Shown: positions 1 through 10,602 of the stretch, piece after piece
Layout of the letters: each line of letters opens with the position of its first letter
Numbering within the stretch: the stretch's first letter is position 1
From: Stentor coeruleus
Taxonomy: Eukaryota; Ciliophora; Heterotrichea; Heterotrichida; Stentoridae
Assembly: GCA_001970955.1 (NCBI GenBank)
Contig: MPUH01000191.1
Coordinates: 1 to 64,000 of the forward strand
Length of the DNA: 64,000 bases
Direction of reading: 5' to 3'
Notes under the pieces: model-generated
What the model was told of the DNA's origin: nothing
The model's input: the letters and a program-made list of their open reading frames with translations, nothing else
The model's database searches: none
Position numbers and translations under genes: made by a program

Positions 1-483
1 TTCTAAGATCAGAGAAAGTTTAAAAATCAAATAAATGCATATAGGAAATCTAAGAATTTTTTTCTAATCGAAGAGGTTTGAAATTACTATGAGGAAATCA
101 AACCAAANTGCATATAGGAAATCTAAGAATTTTTTTCTAATCGAAGAGGTTTGAAATTACTATGAGGAAATCAAACCAAAATGTATTTTATTGGCAATCT
201 ATATATGCTTAAGTATAATTTTAGGAGTACTCTGAATTATCGGGTTAGGATAGCATATTACAGTACTCGTATGGTCATTTTTTTTTTCAAAAAATTTATT
301 TATAGCAGGGTCTTCTAAGCTTTTTTTACTATAAACCTTTATAGCAATTTGTTATAAAAGAAAAAAACTATTTAAAATCTAATATCAAAACAACAACATA
401 AAAATCAAACTTCTAACATATCACAAAAATAACCTAAAAACATAAGGCATAACAACTCACATAAAAAAAACTATATAAAAAAG
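1..483. other. intergenic, no gene seen
   Basis: AT-rich sequence downstream of the first minus-strand gene. It holds an exact 72-bp direct duplication around an N (36-107 and 109-180), best read as an assembly join. Positions 360-470 are C-rich on the plus strand, as expected 3' of a minus-strand gene. Confidence 0.6.
36..180. repeat. assembly duplication around N at 108
   Basis: Bases 36-107 and 109-180 are identical 72-bp copies separated by one N. This is the pattern of two overlapping contig ends joined without merging, not a biological tandem repeat. Confidence 0.85.
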
Positions 484-1638
484 TTAAAAAAGGTTACTTA
501 TAAGATTTTTCACATGACTATCCTTATCTTTTTTCTTCTTACTATTAATCGATTTACATCTTGTATGCAATAAATTTATTCTTTCATTTTTACATGTATT
601 GATATTAGGTAATCCAGATTTCATTGGATTATTATGATTAATCCCAAGCGGGTGTTCAATTTTTATATTTTCTTTTCTAGTCATTAATGAAGCTACAGTT
701 GTAGGTCTTGATGAATGTCTTACATGGCTTCTAGATTCTAAAAAACTTATAAGTTCTTCTTTTTGTTTTTTAATCCTTTCTTCTTCTGATTCTAATACAC
801 GGATTTTCTGCTCTGCTTCACGTCGGGTATTTGTTTTATATTCAGAATATGAACTTTTAGACCTTTTATTTGGGGATTTTAATAAATATTTTGGTGATTC
901 AATTCTTTTTATGATTTCTTTAAGTTTAGATTTACCCATTGTTTTTGTATATCTTTCTAAGATTTCTTGAACTCGCTTATCTTCATCTGTGAAAATATCA
1001 TCAAAATCTATAAAGTTTTCTATGTTGCTGCTGTTATCTTTTGTTTTTTCTTGTTCGTTTTCTTTGATTTTGTTTTTAATTTCAGGACTTTGTAGTACGT
1101 TACCTTCAGTATCTTCATAAAAGCATTCTTGCTCATCTAATTTTTTAATATTGTCGGTTATGTCTGCGGTTTTAAGATTTTCAATGTCTTTTTCAAGTTC
1201 ATTTGTAATGATGTTTGTTTTGAAAAATGAGGCATTTTCTGTGTTTTTTTTTTGAATTTTCTTTATCTCGGCTTTTAAAGTTTTTTCAAGATCCTCGTTT
1301 ATTTTCCGCTGTTTGGATACCTGTGATTCAAGGTAGTCTTTCCATTTCATTTTGCGTTTGACAATGATTTTTTGATGAGATGGTTTTTCTAATTCAGCTT
1401 CATAGTTGAATGTTTTATTGATGGATGGCGAGTCTATTGATTTTTCTCTTAGCTTTTCATAAAGGGAATAATATTTATTACTTCGATCTTTAGTTTCTTG
1501 ATATTCAGAAATATTTTTTCCTTTATCAGTTCTAAGTCTTGAATATATTTCCTGTTTTTTAGCTGAATTTAATGCTTGGGTTCTCATTGATGTATTTAAC
1601 AATAGAGATGTTTTAGCAATACCCTTACTATTTGACAT
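484..1638 (-). CDS. coiled-coil protein, unknown function
   Basis: 384 aa, charged and Lys/Glu-rich. Heptad-like helices are predicted at about residues 100-145 and 270-305 (REAEQKIRVLESEEERIKK region). The rest is low-complexity and Ser/Asn-rich, with a basic KKKKDKDSH stretch near the C-terminus. There is no signal peptide, membrane segment or recognisable enzymatic domain. The start is the ATG at 1636-1638; the next gene upstream on the same strand stops 112 bp away. The composition suits a cytoskeletal or basal-body scaffold, but that is only inference. It could also be a rapidly evolving ciliate-specific protein. Confidence 0.75.
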   Translation of the reverse strand: MSNSKGIAKTSLLLNTSMRTQALNSAKKQEIYSRLRTDKGKNISEYQETKDRSNKYYSLYEKLREKSIDSPSINKTFNYEAELEKPSHQKIIVKRKMKWKDYLESQVSKQRKINEDLEKTLKAEIKKIQKKNTENASFFKTNIITNELEKDIENLKTADITDNIKKLDEQECFYEDTEGNVLQSPEIKNKIKENEQEKTKDNSSNIENFIDFDDIFTDEDKRVQEILERYTKTMGKSKLKEIIKRIESPKYLLKSPNKRSKSSYSEYKTNTRREAEQKIRVLESEEERIKKQKEELISFLESRSHVRHSSRPTTVASLMTRKENIKIEHPLGINHNNPMKSGLPNINTCKNERINLLHTRCKSINSKKKKDKDSHVKNLISNLF

Positions 1639-1750
1639 TCCGTATTAAGAAATATATGAATTTCGTATTTATTCTTTTATTAAAAATAGAGATCAAAAGA
1701 TAATCATAACAGTCAATATATGGTTTAGGATTTAATTACCCTTTACCTAA

Positions 1751-2368
1751 CTAAGGAAGTGTGAGTGAATAAGCCCTCCAGCCGCTTGTAGTTAATAAGT
1801 TACCATTTTCTATAAAGCATATATGCTTTATAAAATCTTTTTCACTACAAACTATAAGATTTTCTGGAAACCTATCGATAATACTTTTTATTGTCACAGA
1901 TTGTTTTTCAAAAAGCTTTACAATATATTCGTTGTTATGTCTTATAAGATGAGGAGTTATTTCAATACTAATTTTGCTCATAGTCTTAAAAACTTCCCCA
2001 GTCAAGCGATTTCTTTCAATTGAGTCGTCAAGCATCTCGTCAAAAATTTGATACATAATACTAGCTTTTTCTTCTGGCAAGCCTTTTCCTAAAAGAATCC
2101 CTAATACCAAAAACTCTCTTAAACTAAACGTACCATCAGGTTTCCTTAATGAATTTAAAAAAGCTTGCACATACAAATTTGGTGGGGTTATAGAAAGTTT
2201 TAGCTGATAATTAATCCTCTCAAGCTGAGCCTGGTTTATTTTACTCTTATAACTATATTTTCTCATAGTTGTATTTATAAGGTCTACTGGAATATCTTTA
2301 AATCCAAGCTCAACTTCAGCTGTCCTTAATTGTTCCTCAGTATCTGCGCGCCCTTCTATGCAACCCAT
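1751..2368 (-). CDS. EF-hand-like protein, predicted N-myristoylated
   Basis: 205 aa beginning MGCIEGRA: Gly2 suits N-myristoylation and Cys3 suits palmitoylation, so membrane anchoring is likely. The middle (about 60-130, with KPDGTFSLREFLVLGILL followed by paired helices) has the helix-loop-helix spacing of calcineurin-B/recoverin-type EF-hand proteins, but the loops are degenerate and Ca2+ binding is uncertain. The start is fixed by an ATATATATATG context directly upstream. The preceding minus-strand gene stops only 46 bp away, so its promoter must be very short. Confidence is high that it is a gene and moderate for the EF-hand assignment. Confidence 0.75.
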   Translation of the reverse strand: MGCIEGRADTEEQLRTAEVELGFKDIPVDLINTTMRKYSYKSKINQAQLERINYQLKLSITPPNLYVQAFLNSLRKPDGTFSLREFLVLGILLGKGLPEEKASIMYQIFDEMLDDSIERNRLTGEVFKTMSKISIEITPHLIRHNNEYIVKLFEKQSVTIKSIIDRFPENLIVCSEKDFIKHICFIENGNLLTTSGWRAYSLTLP

Positions 2369-2376
2369 ATATATAT
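2367..2376 (-). promoter_or_regulatory. TATA-like run abutting start codon
   Basis: On the minus strand an alternating TATATATATA run ends at the ATG of the 1751-2368 gene. It is one of the clearest cases of a TATA-like element touching the start codon, within a 46-bp intergenic gap. Confidence 0.5.
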
Positions 2377-2414
2377 CCGTTCCATATTAAATTACTCAAT
2401 CAAGTTCTAATAAC

Positions 2415-4806
2415 TTAATTTTCTGTACCAGTTTTAGGTCTCTTATCTTGCTTAATTTGCGTCACTCTAATTTTTTCATATTCTTTAGCTTTCTGTATCC
2501 TCTGTTGTTTTTCTAATCTTTTCTGATCTTCTTCTTGTTTTTTTCTCACCTCAGGCAGCATTTGATAATTTTTTTTATTAAGTTTCCTCATTTCTTCTTT
2601 AGTAACCTTAACTCTTTGTCCTGTTGCTAATCTTTCCATTAATACTGAACTAGGTTCTTTATTAGATTTTTTATCTTCTACTTTGATTTCAATGACATCT
2701 GTTTTTTTCTGATCAACTTTTGAAGGTTTTACCAAATTTTTCCTTATTTCTAAAAGCTCTTCTTTTGTTTTTTGCTTATGATCCTGTCTAACCCCTTGTT
2801 GATCTCTTATATTTAAATGACTGACAAAATTTTTGTTTTTTTCTTTAAACATTTCAGCTAAAGTTTTGTTTGGACTTGAGCCAAATTCTAGAAGTACTGG
2901 TTTTTTTATTTCTATTGGCTGTTCTGAAACTTTTTCTATAGGAGGGGATTGGGTTTTTGGTGAGGTTTTTATTATAGGTTTTTTTTTAATAGAATATGGG
3001 TCTTGATCTTCGATTAGTTCATCGTCAACTTGGAAACTTGGCTCTTTTGTTTCAGATTTCTCACTTTCTGAATTTTTTATTGGAAAATTGTCGGAGTACT
3101 TTTTAGGCTGTTCTTTAGTCAAGATTGCTTTTCGTATAGGCTTTACATCCTCTTCGGCTTCAAAAGTTTGCTTGTTAGAAATATTGTATTCTTTATTGAT
3201 AACCTCACCCTCGTCTTCATCATCAGAAAATTCAGTTTGTTGCAAAAGTTCATTATTAGCATTTATTTTCCTTAATAAATTTTCAGTTCTTTGACAAGGA
3301 GATTCAACACTTCTCGAAATTTCATTAGGGTTAATCATTTTACTTGAATTTACGCTAGTATTCAAATTAACATTTTGATTAGTATTTGGATTAGGATTAG
3401 TATTTATATTTGGATATAAAATAGCATTTGGATTCAGATTAGTATTTGGATATTGACTACAGCTTTGATTTGGATTATAATTTTGATTAGGATATTCAGA
3501 AGCCTGATAATATTGAGAAGGTGGACAATAAGTGTTAGCATACTGATATCTATTTTCTGTATAATTATAAGGGTAAGAATAAGCTGTAGTTGGTTGCTGA
3601 TAATATGGTCCAGTAGGATGTCCTTGAGGTGGAGGGTAATGATAATGATAAGGATTGTAATGGTTATAATTATTATTCCACATATTCACTGGCTGTGGTT
3701 GATATGGAGTTTCTAAATTCCAAGTTGTTCTATTTTGCCCAGATTTAATGGCAAAATCTGATGATGTCATACTAAGCGGAGTATCAAAAGTATTTATAGG
3801 ATTATTAGAAGGTTCAATAATCCCTATATTAAAATTAGAGTTTTGAAACTGAATTGAAACATCAGGACTATCTATTTTACTACTCGTCTCAATCTCTTCG
3901 CTTTTTATTGTATGCTTTATAGGACTTTTCCTAGAAACTTCAGGGACGATATCGATTCTTGAGCTTTCGACCTTGAATACTTTAGCATTTTTTTGAGGTT
4001 TAACTATAATTTCCTCAGATTTATAAGGAATATTAGGAGGTGGGGTTATTTTAATCTTACACTCCCTTTGAGGATTAGCAACAACATAATTATCTTCATT
4101 TTTTTCAATATCTCTAGTAGGTTTTTCTTTAAATCGAGTTAAAACTTCTGGTTCTTTTTTATAGTTTTTTGATACCGGAGTGTTTTTTTCAGGCTTTTTC
4201 TGAATAATTTCTATGTTTTTAGGACCTTTACGTAGATTTTCAAGCTCTTGTTTTAGTTGCATATATTCTTGGTCGATGAAAAGTTTGAACTCATAAGATT
4301 CATCAGCATTTTTCCTTATATCTTTGTCGTTTGGATGTTTTTCGATAATTTGTTCGGGTAAACTGTAATCATGTTCACTTGTGTATCTAGAATTTTTATC
4401 TTCGGAAAATCTAGAAAGACTTAAAGCTGGCTCTTTTTCTTCAGTACCGTCTAAGCATTTTTTTATTACTTTGTTGTTTTGATCACTAAGAAGAACTCTT
4501 TCTTTTTGTCTTCGACGAGNATTTTTTTATTACTTTGTTGTTTTGATCACTAAGAAGAACTCTTTCTTTTTGTCTTCGACGAGCTTCTTCTAATAAAGCT
4601 GAACGTTCATTTGTAGATCTTGGGCTATAAGTATTTTGGATTTTCTGGGCCTCACTTAATAAAAGAAGTGTAGCTTTTCTTTCTCGCTCTAAGGATTCTA
4701 TCTGGATTTGCTTTTCCAGGTAGGTTTGTTTCTGAATAAAAATTACCAATTCTGCTATTTTTTCATTTGAAAGGTTCTGTTGAGATGAATAGCGATTAGA
4801 ATACAT
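2415..4806 (-). CDS. low-complexity prion-like / coiled-coil protein (one gene split by assembly join)
   Basis: Two apparent frames (2415-4262 and 4486-4806) are one gene. The stretch between them stays open in the same frame once the 63-bp duplicate plus N (4457-4520) is discounted, giving about 775 aa. The N-terminus is an Arg/Glu-rich coiled coil. The centre (about nt 3370-3700) is a Tyr/Asn/Pro/Gln-rich prion-like tract with imperfect NPN-type repeats. The C-terminus is a Lys/Glu-rich helix (KKQEEDQKRLEKQQR) that looks nucleic-acid or cytoskeleton binding. No enzymatic domain is visible. The ATG at 4806 follows a long G-rich plus-strand tract, the sense-strand C-rich signature of upstream regions here. 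Function unknown; condensate or RNP scaffold is possible. Confidence 0.75.
4457..4583. repeat. assembly duplication around N at 4520
   Basis: 63-bp identical copies, 4457-4519 and 4521-4583. It falsely breaks the reading frame of the surrounding minus-strand gene, so the encoded residues are doubled in the raw sequence. Confidence 0.85.
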
Positions 4807-5227
4807 TATGAAAATATTATGAGATTTAGGGAAGTAAATTGTTAGATTTTTAAGAATAAGGAATACTTAAATAGAAGTTAGGGGAATAGTTTTTGGTTTG
4901 CTAAAAACAGGAATTTTTATGTAAGGTTAGGTAATTTAACATTAAGTATAATATTAGATACTTTAGAGTGTTATAAGAATAATCAATTTTAAATCATCGG
5001 TAGAATTATAAAAAAACACATTTAATAGTACGAAAATTATTGACAAATTTTTATTTTCAATAACTTTAAAGCATTTGATAAAAAAAAATAACTTCTACAT
5101 AAACAATTATAGTTTAAATTTTGATGATAAAAAACAATATCCTTATTTTAATTAACGGTTTAAACTGAAAAAACGTTGGTTTTAATTTTGAAGTCTAAAG
5201 ATGTACACTAACTATAAACTTAAATAA
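4807..5227. promoter_or_regulatory. divergent intergenic promoter region
   Basis: 421 bp between two divergent starts. The 4810-4990 side is G-rich and C-poor on the plus strand (upstream of the minus gene). The 5' side of the plus gene is A-rich with little G. No ORF is credible here and no other motif was identified. Confidence 0.45.
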
Positions 5228-7582
5228 ATGTCAAGGGCAAAATCACTGTTAAAAAATGCACAGAGACTAGGAGAATGTAATACCCCTGATTTGATGCCAG
5301 AACCAAATAATGATTTATTAGTCAAATTAAAAGAATATCGTGCTCAGTCAGTATGCAAATATGCATCACCTTTAAAAATTTCATCTGGTAAAGCTTCACT
5401 TCAAGGACCTATTATCCCCAAACAAAACAATAGTTTCCAGCATATTTCCTCTTCAAGATACAGTAGACCAGGCACAACTCAATTTAAAGACAACATACTA
5501 AACTATGTTAAAAACATTGAAAAACCTTCACATAGACAAAACAAATCTTTACAAGAATCTTATTATCAAGAACGATCAAGTGACCGTCTTTATAGAGGTG
5601 CAAGAATAATAATAGGCAAAACTACACCTGAAGAAATCTTTGGGAATTTAATCATAGACAAAAGTGAAGAACATTTATTCACAGAATCATCTATATTAAA
5701 CTTTCATGAATTCTTATCATCAATACGAATGCTATACCCACTAAGATTTGATTTAGAACTAAACTGGGAAGTTGTCCGTGGTGAACCAGAATCCTCACAA
5801 CACACAGTCCTTGGCGACTATTTTTCACTTGAAGAAAAAATGGAAAGTCTTCTCAAAGCTGAAAGTGATGGAATGAAATCAATAAACCCATCTCAATTAA
5901 TAACCCTCTTCCAAGAATACAATCGCATAGTTCGACATATTCTCTTAGGTCTTAAATTAAAACATCAAGACAATGAAGCTATAATAATAGAAATGCTTTG
6001 GAGAGTCATAATAAAACTCTTCGATAATGCCTTAATCCTTCATGAACGAACAATTATTGATCTAACGGAAATGATAAAAACTAAAGCTAAAAATGTCATA
6101 AGAGAATATTCAGAAAAACTATCAACAACAATGCAATTATTCGCTAAACAGAAAGAAGATTATGAATTTCGTATAGAAAAACTTACTGAACAAGTTAAAA
6201 CAATGCAAACTTCAATATATCAAAAAGATAAATATATACATGAAAGGGATGAAAGGATGAATGATTTATTAGAAATAAACAATAGAGATAAAACTTGTAT
6301 AGATATGTCAAGAATATTAAAAAAGTTAAATGCGTATATTAGTGAAACAGAAGATCAACAATTAAAACAAGTTGCTGCATTATCTGGGATTTCACATGTT
6401 ATGAGCCTTGCAGAGAAATTTGATGGGAAACCAGAAACATTTTGTAGAGAAGTTCAAAGTGATTGGACTTTACCTTTTAACCCTTTTCCTGAATATAAAA
6501 TCCCAAGATTGTCTGATAATTTTTTTTATAGTTTGTATAGACCTTATCAAGATGTGGAACAAAGTATTGTTTTACATAATTTAACTGCTACACTTGAGGA
6601 ATGTATGGGAGATGAGTTGTTTTATATGAGATATGGGGATTATTTGATTAGAAATTATACTTCTAAAGATGAAATTGAAGAACAACTTAGAGAAGCTGGG
6701 GTTTTTGTTTTAAACCCAGACAATGCGAAGACTAAACTTTTCGCTCGGCTACTTCACTTTCCTCAGAAACTTTATGGTCCTTTTGAACTTGCACTTTTAC
6801 GGATAAATTATTTTCTTAATTCTATTGAAGGGAAAAGTTCTGAAGGATACCTACCCCTTCATCGTCTTATTGATACTTTCCAACTCATCCTTCCATCATA
6901 TAATCAAGAAATCGAACATATACTTTCAATATTAACATATCATATATCTTTTTCAATTGATATAAAAAAATCTACTTTTGTATTATTATCACGTTTTTAC
7001 TATGCAATGGAGAAAACTAAAAAACCTTTTAAATTCCATCTCGATGCTTTAGATATAAAAAAAGAAGGAATAAGTAATTATTATATAGTCCCTAGTTATT
7101 TATTTGTCGAGTGGATAAAATCAAAATTGAATTTGTGGATGCAAGATTTCGAAATTAATCAAATTGTAGAGTATTTTGGTGGGGAAATACTTAAAATACA
7201 AAATGTTATTGAGAAATTTGTCGCTGCACATTTACAAAATTGTAAGGAAATTTATGTATGTAAAGAAGAGATTTTATTGTTGTTTATTGAAAGTTGGGAT
7301 GATTTTCAATATTCACAGATTAAACATTGTGAGAAGATAAAAAAGTTATCATGTTTCCAAGAGTAGGATTTATTTAGTTTTCTAGCAGAGATTACAAGTT
7401 ATGGCAAGGCTGTTAATGAAAATAATATGAAGATGGCTTTTTATGAGATTATGATAGGGAAAAATTTTGAAAAAATCGTCAGGAAGTATGAAATTATTGA
7501 CTCGATTGGGTTTAATTTGGAAGATATTAAGAGATTTGAGAAGAAAAAGCTTAAAAAACTCAAAACTACTATTAAGAAATAA
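5228..7582 (+). CDS. large conserved-type unknown protein with central coiled coil, one 15-nt intron
   Basis: Removing a 15-nt intron at 7363-7377 joins the first frame to a further 67 codons ending in TAA at 7580-7582, giving about 779 aa. The N-terminal 120 residues are Ser/Arg-rich and disordered. Residues about 290-350 form a coiled coil (EKLSTTMQLFAKQKEDYEFR region). The C-terminal 350 residues are helical, with regularly spaced paired helices reminiscent of EF-hand-like regulatory proteins but without canonical Ca2+ loops. No signal peptide or membrane span. Function not recognised. The intron is supported by frame continuity and by matching GTA...A...TAG. Confidence 0.8.
7363..7377 (+). 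other. 15-nt intron
   Basis: GTAGGATTTATTTAG: GTA start, A at position 10, TAG end. It contains the in-frame TAG that would otherwise stop the protein. Splicing (phase 2) restores an open frame of 67 further codons. Confidence 0.85.
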
Positions 7583-7633
7583 TTTAATGAGTGATTTATA
7601 TAAAGAATTCTTGAATATAGAATAGTTTTATAA

Positions 7634-7800
7634 GGAAAAATAATAAATATAAGAAGATAAGGAAAAATAACGATAAGAAAAATAACGAAAGATAAAGATA
7701 GGAAAAATAAGGAAATATATGAAAGATAAGGGAAAATAAGGAAAAATAAGGGAGGTAAAGAAAAGTAAGGAAGGATAAGGATAAGGAAAGGGAAATTAAT
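7634..7800 (+). repeat. purine-rich degenerate repeat (GGAAAAATAA-like)
   Basis: About 165 bp made almost only of G and A with scattered T, built from imperfect copies of GGAAAAATAA and GATAAGG. It directly follows the 3' end of the plus-strand gene and is an extreme case of the G-rich, C-poor downstream composition seen across the window. Confidence 0.6.
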
Positions 7801-9126
7801 AAAAATTATACGAAATAAAGGTTTAGTGCGAATTGGTGATATAATATATACTTATGGCTAAGGAAATTCAAAAACTTAAAAAGACCGGATTACAATTATA
7901 ACTTTTTATCTTCATGAACTATCAAGAACTAATTTAATAAAAGTTTGAGACTACCCAATGAATTACAAATTTAAAATGCTTTCTTATATTCCTATTATAA
8001 TTTAAGATACTAAATCATTATTATTTCTTTGCCCTACATAAAAAATAAAAAGACCATAATTATAATTATCAAATATATTTATATCTCTTAAGCTATACTT
8101 ATATTTTATTAACCTAATTTTTGTCTTTATTCTATTACAAAGTGGCAATCATGTAATGCTATTAACTTTAATTGAAAAAATCAGTAGGGCAATTTTTAGG
8201 CTTTTAAAAAAGCTTAGACATTAGAAATTGGATTATTCGTCTGAAAATAAATAAAAATAAAAGCATAAAATAATAAGCATATCTGGATAGATAAAGTCAA
8301 AATACACTATGGACATTTTAAAAAAAATCTAAGTAAAAAATGCTCTGGATTAGGAAAATGGCTTTTGATTTGTATATAAATTTTAAGTTTACCATAATTA
8401 AATAGCTTCTTGAAAGTATAATACTTTCAAGGTAAATTGTATAAAGAAAGTTAAATAAATAGCTAGATTAAAGCTCAAACTCTGATAAAACTATGTGTTA
8501 TATGCATAATTAAGCAAAAGTATGATTGATAGTTTTTCAAATTTATGATAAAAGCTAGGCTATTCTATTAAAAAAAGTAAAGTACCTAAGCTCTACCTTA
8601 AATGAATTTTCATATCTATAGGAACTATATTCATATAAAAATTTCCATTTAGTACAAGACTCCATTTCTTATTAGTTTTTCTAATATGGTATATAATTTA
8701 ATCATTAGTTTAAAAATTTCATATTTGTTCCTCGAACTGATAAAATTTATAATCTCTTAGTACTTATATCAATATTTTCCCTTTAACAATAATAAATAAG
8801 CATCCACAGGTTCGAATTTCATGTTTTCTCCTAAAATTTAAAACTATTAAGTTTATTGTTAATAACTAATAAAACTCGAACAGAATATTCAAAAAGTTAA
8901 ACTTATATTAATAGGCTAATTGCAAAAGCTTAAGTAAATATACAAATCTTAACCCAATTGGCCTAACTTCCATTTATTAATTAAACATAATTTAATGATG
9001 CAAAACCAAAGATTCACTCTTTACTGTGAGAGCTTTCACCGGAAGCAACTTAAAAAAAAAGCTCTAAACAGGAATAAAATACCTGAAACCTTTGAAATAT
9101 ATAACTTTAATAATTACTTAGATGAA
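7801..9126. other. intergenic, no gene seen
   Basis: About 1.3 kb of AT-rich sequence with frequent stops in all frames. A T-loop-like string near 8810 does not fold into a tRNA. Nothing else was recognised. Confidence 0.5.
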
Positions 9127-9339
9127 TTATACTTCTAAATTTACTTTCGGATGGATTTTAGCTTGGTTCCTCCTAATTAATAATGGATTGCATGAAGGGT
9201 GATTCAGTATCGGGATCCCTGTTTTATTTACATGTAGTAGTTTAGAGTTGCATGATTGTACTGTGCATTGAGAAACATTAGTTGATGCGATGCTAATTTT
9301 TATGCAAGGCTTACTTTTTATACATGTGCACTGCCCCAT
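9127..9339 (-). CDS. possible small Cys-rich, N-myristoylated protein
   Basis: 70-codon frame starting MGQCTCIKSKP. Gly2 with Cys4 and Cys6 fits dual acylation, a recurring theme in this window. It has seven Cys in all and no known domain. It sits alone in a gene-poor 3-kb stretch, and the upstream sequence (AATATAAAAGAAAATG on the sense strand) resembles the start contexts of firm genes. The length is near that expected by chance, so this may be spurious. Confidence 0.35.
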   Translation of the reverse strand: MGQCTCIKSKPCIKISIASTNVSQCTVQSCNSKLLHVNKTGIPILNHPSCNPLLIRRNQAKIHPKVNLEV

Positions 9340-9664
9340 TTTCTTTTATATTATAATTTGCATAGTTTTCTAAATTATTGAACTATAATTAAGTATAAAT
9401 ATTAAATTTTTACTTTAAAATATATCTTTTATCTAAAGTTTCACACTTGCTTATTGATTATAAAGAAAATTATTTAATTATAAATCATATTTATTGTTTA
9501 TTGGATAACGATAATTAGATATAAAAAAAAATATGAAAAGATAATGATTATACTGTTATTAATATGTGTACAGGTTTTATTTGATTTGTATATTAAAAGA
9601 TTGACTAAATATAAAGAGAATATTTATAGAAAAAGGTTTTTATTTTATCCATTTTCTAGTTTAT
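9340..9664. other. intergenic, no gene seen
   Basis: AT-rich spacer between the small Cys-rich frame and the decayed gene remnant. No supported feature. Confidence 0.4.
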
Positions 9665-10250
9665 TTAACTTTTATGGTATAAAGTATTTGCATTATTAAT
9701 TTCACTTAATGCTTGATTACGTACTGCTTTTTTATGTTTAGCATTTTTCAAATATTTTTTTATACTATTTATCTTATCTCTATTTTTCTGATATACTAAC
9801 TCATAATGTTTTTTTACAAATTCTAGATCAATAGTTGATTAAGTTTTATATTATATCTTGCTTTTTAAACTTTTTACCGCAATTTTTTCTTTAGTAACTT
9901 TAGCCTTTCCTTTATTATACTTGATTGAGTTTTTAAGTTCAACTTTTTTTTATTTTCCGTACTGAAGGAATCATTTTATAAATCATGAGGCTCTTTGTTG
10001 CGTGGACTTTCAACATTTAGCTTAGGATTGGGTCTTGGCTTTTCCTTTTATGTGACATTGTTGTGTATTGTTCGCATATTTTTCCCTTAAGTCTCTTCTT
10101 GATGTGCTATCATCAGATTTGTGAAGTGGTTTGAAGAGGAACTTGGACAAACAAAACACAAAAAATCTAATTTCCTTGCAAGCTTCTTCAAATTCATATC
10201 TTCTAACCACACAATTAATTTCACCAAGTTCAGCAAGGAATAGTATATTC
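9665..10250 (-). pseudogene. decayed coding remnant, family unknown
   Basis: Minus-strand sequence keeps coding character in pieces, including a segment rich in Lys and Tyr (DLEFVKKHYELVYQKNRDK) and one reading RRYEFEEACKEIRFF, but it is interrupted several times and lacks an ATG at its open end. It is probably the fossil of a gene of about 180 codons. Family and age cannot be told from the sequence. It lies in the gene-poor interval before the protease pair. Confidence 0.4.
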
Positions 10251-10602
10251 TTTCTTTAAGATGATTTTAAAGTACTTTTCTCTTCATTATCAGTATAATC
10301 CTTATCTTTAAAGTTAGACTCTCATAACAAAATTAATTCTCATCCTTTCTTACACAAAAGCAACCACTTCTCACAAATTCAAATTCTGAATTCATTAACT
10401 TTCCAGAATCCTTAAACTAAGCATACAAAACAAACTCCCATCCTATTAATCCTCCTACCAATTATAAACTCAAACTCTTTAAATCATATATAATTTTAAT
10501 TCAAAAAATTCAACACCAAAAAGGCTTTTAACTATATACTAATTTTTGTGTCAGCCATATTGACAAAGATAAAAGCTTGAAATTGGTGAATTTATTATAA
10601 AA
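10251..10602. promoter_or_regulatory. C-rich upstream tract of first cathepsin gene
   Basis: Pyrimidine and A-rich, G-poor on the plus strand (for example 10321-10480), the usual upstream composition here. It ends with the conserved block and TATAA at the ATG. Confidence 0.45.
10555..10574 (+). promoter_or_regulatory. conserved 20-bp element upstream of cathepsin copy 1
   Basis: CCATATTGACAAAGATAAAA, starting exactly 48 bp before the ATG. The same 20 bases lie exactly 48 bp before the ATG of the second copy, whereas flanking non-coding sequence is diverged. It is a likely shared promoter or transcription-factor site. Confidence 0.6.

Noticed and set aside
1823-2023. Plus-strand open frame opposite the EF-hand-like gene
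   Set aside because: Antisense shadow of a better supported gene; no upstream signature.
8800-8830. T-loop-like string GGTTCGAAT suggesting a tRNA
   Set aside because: Flanking bases do not pair as a T-stem and no cloverleaf can be drawn.
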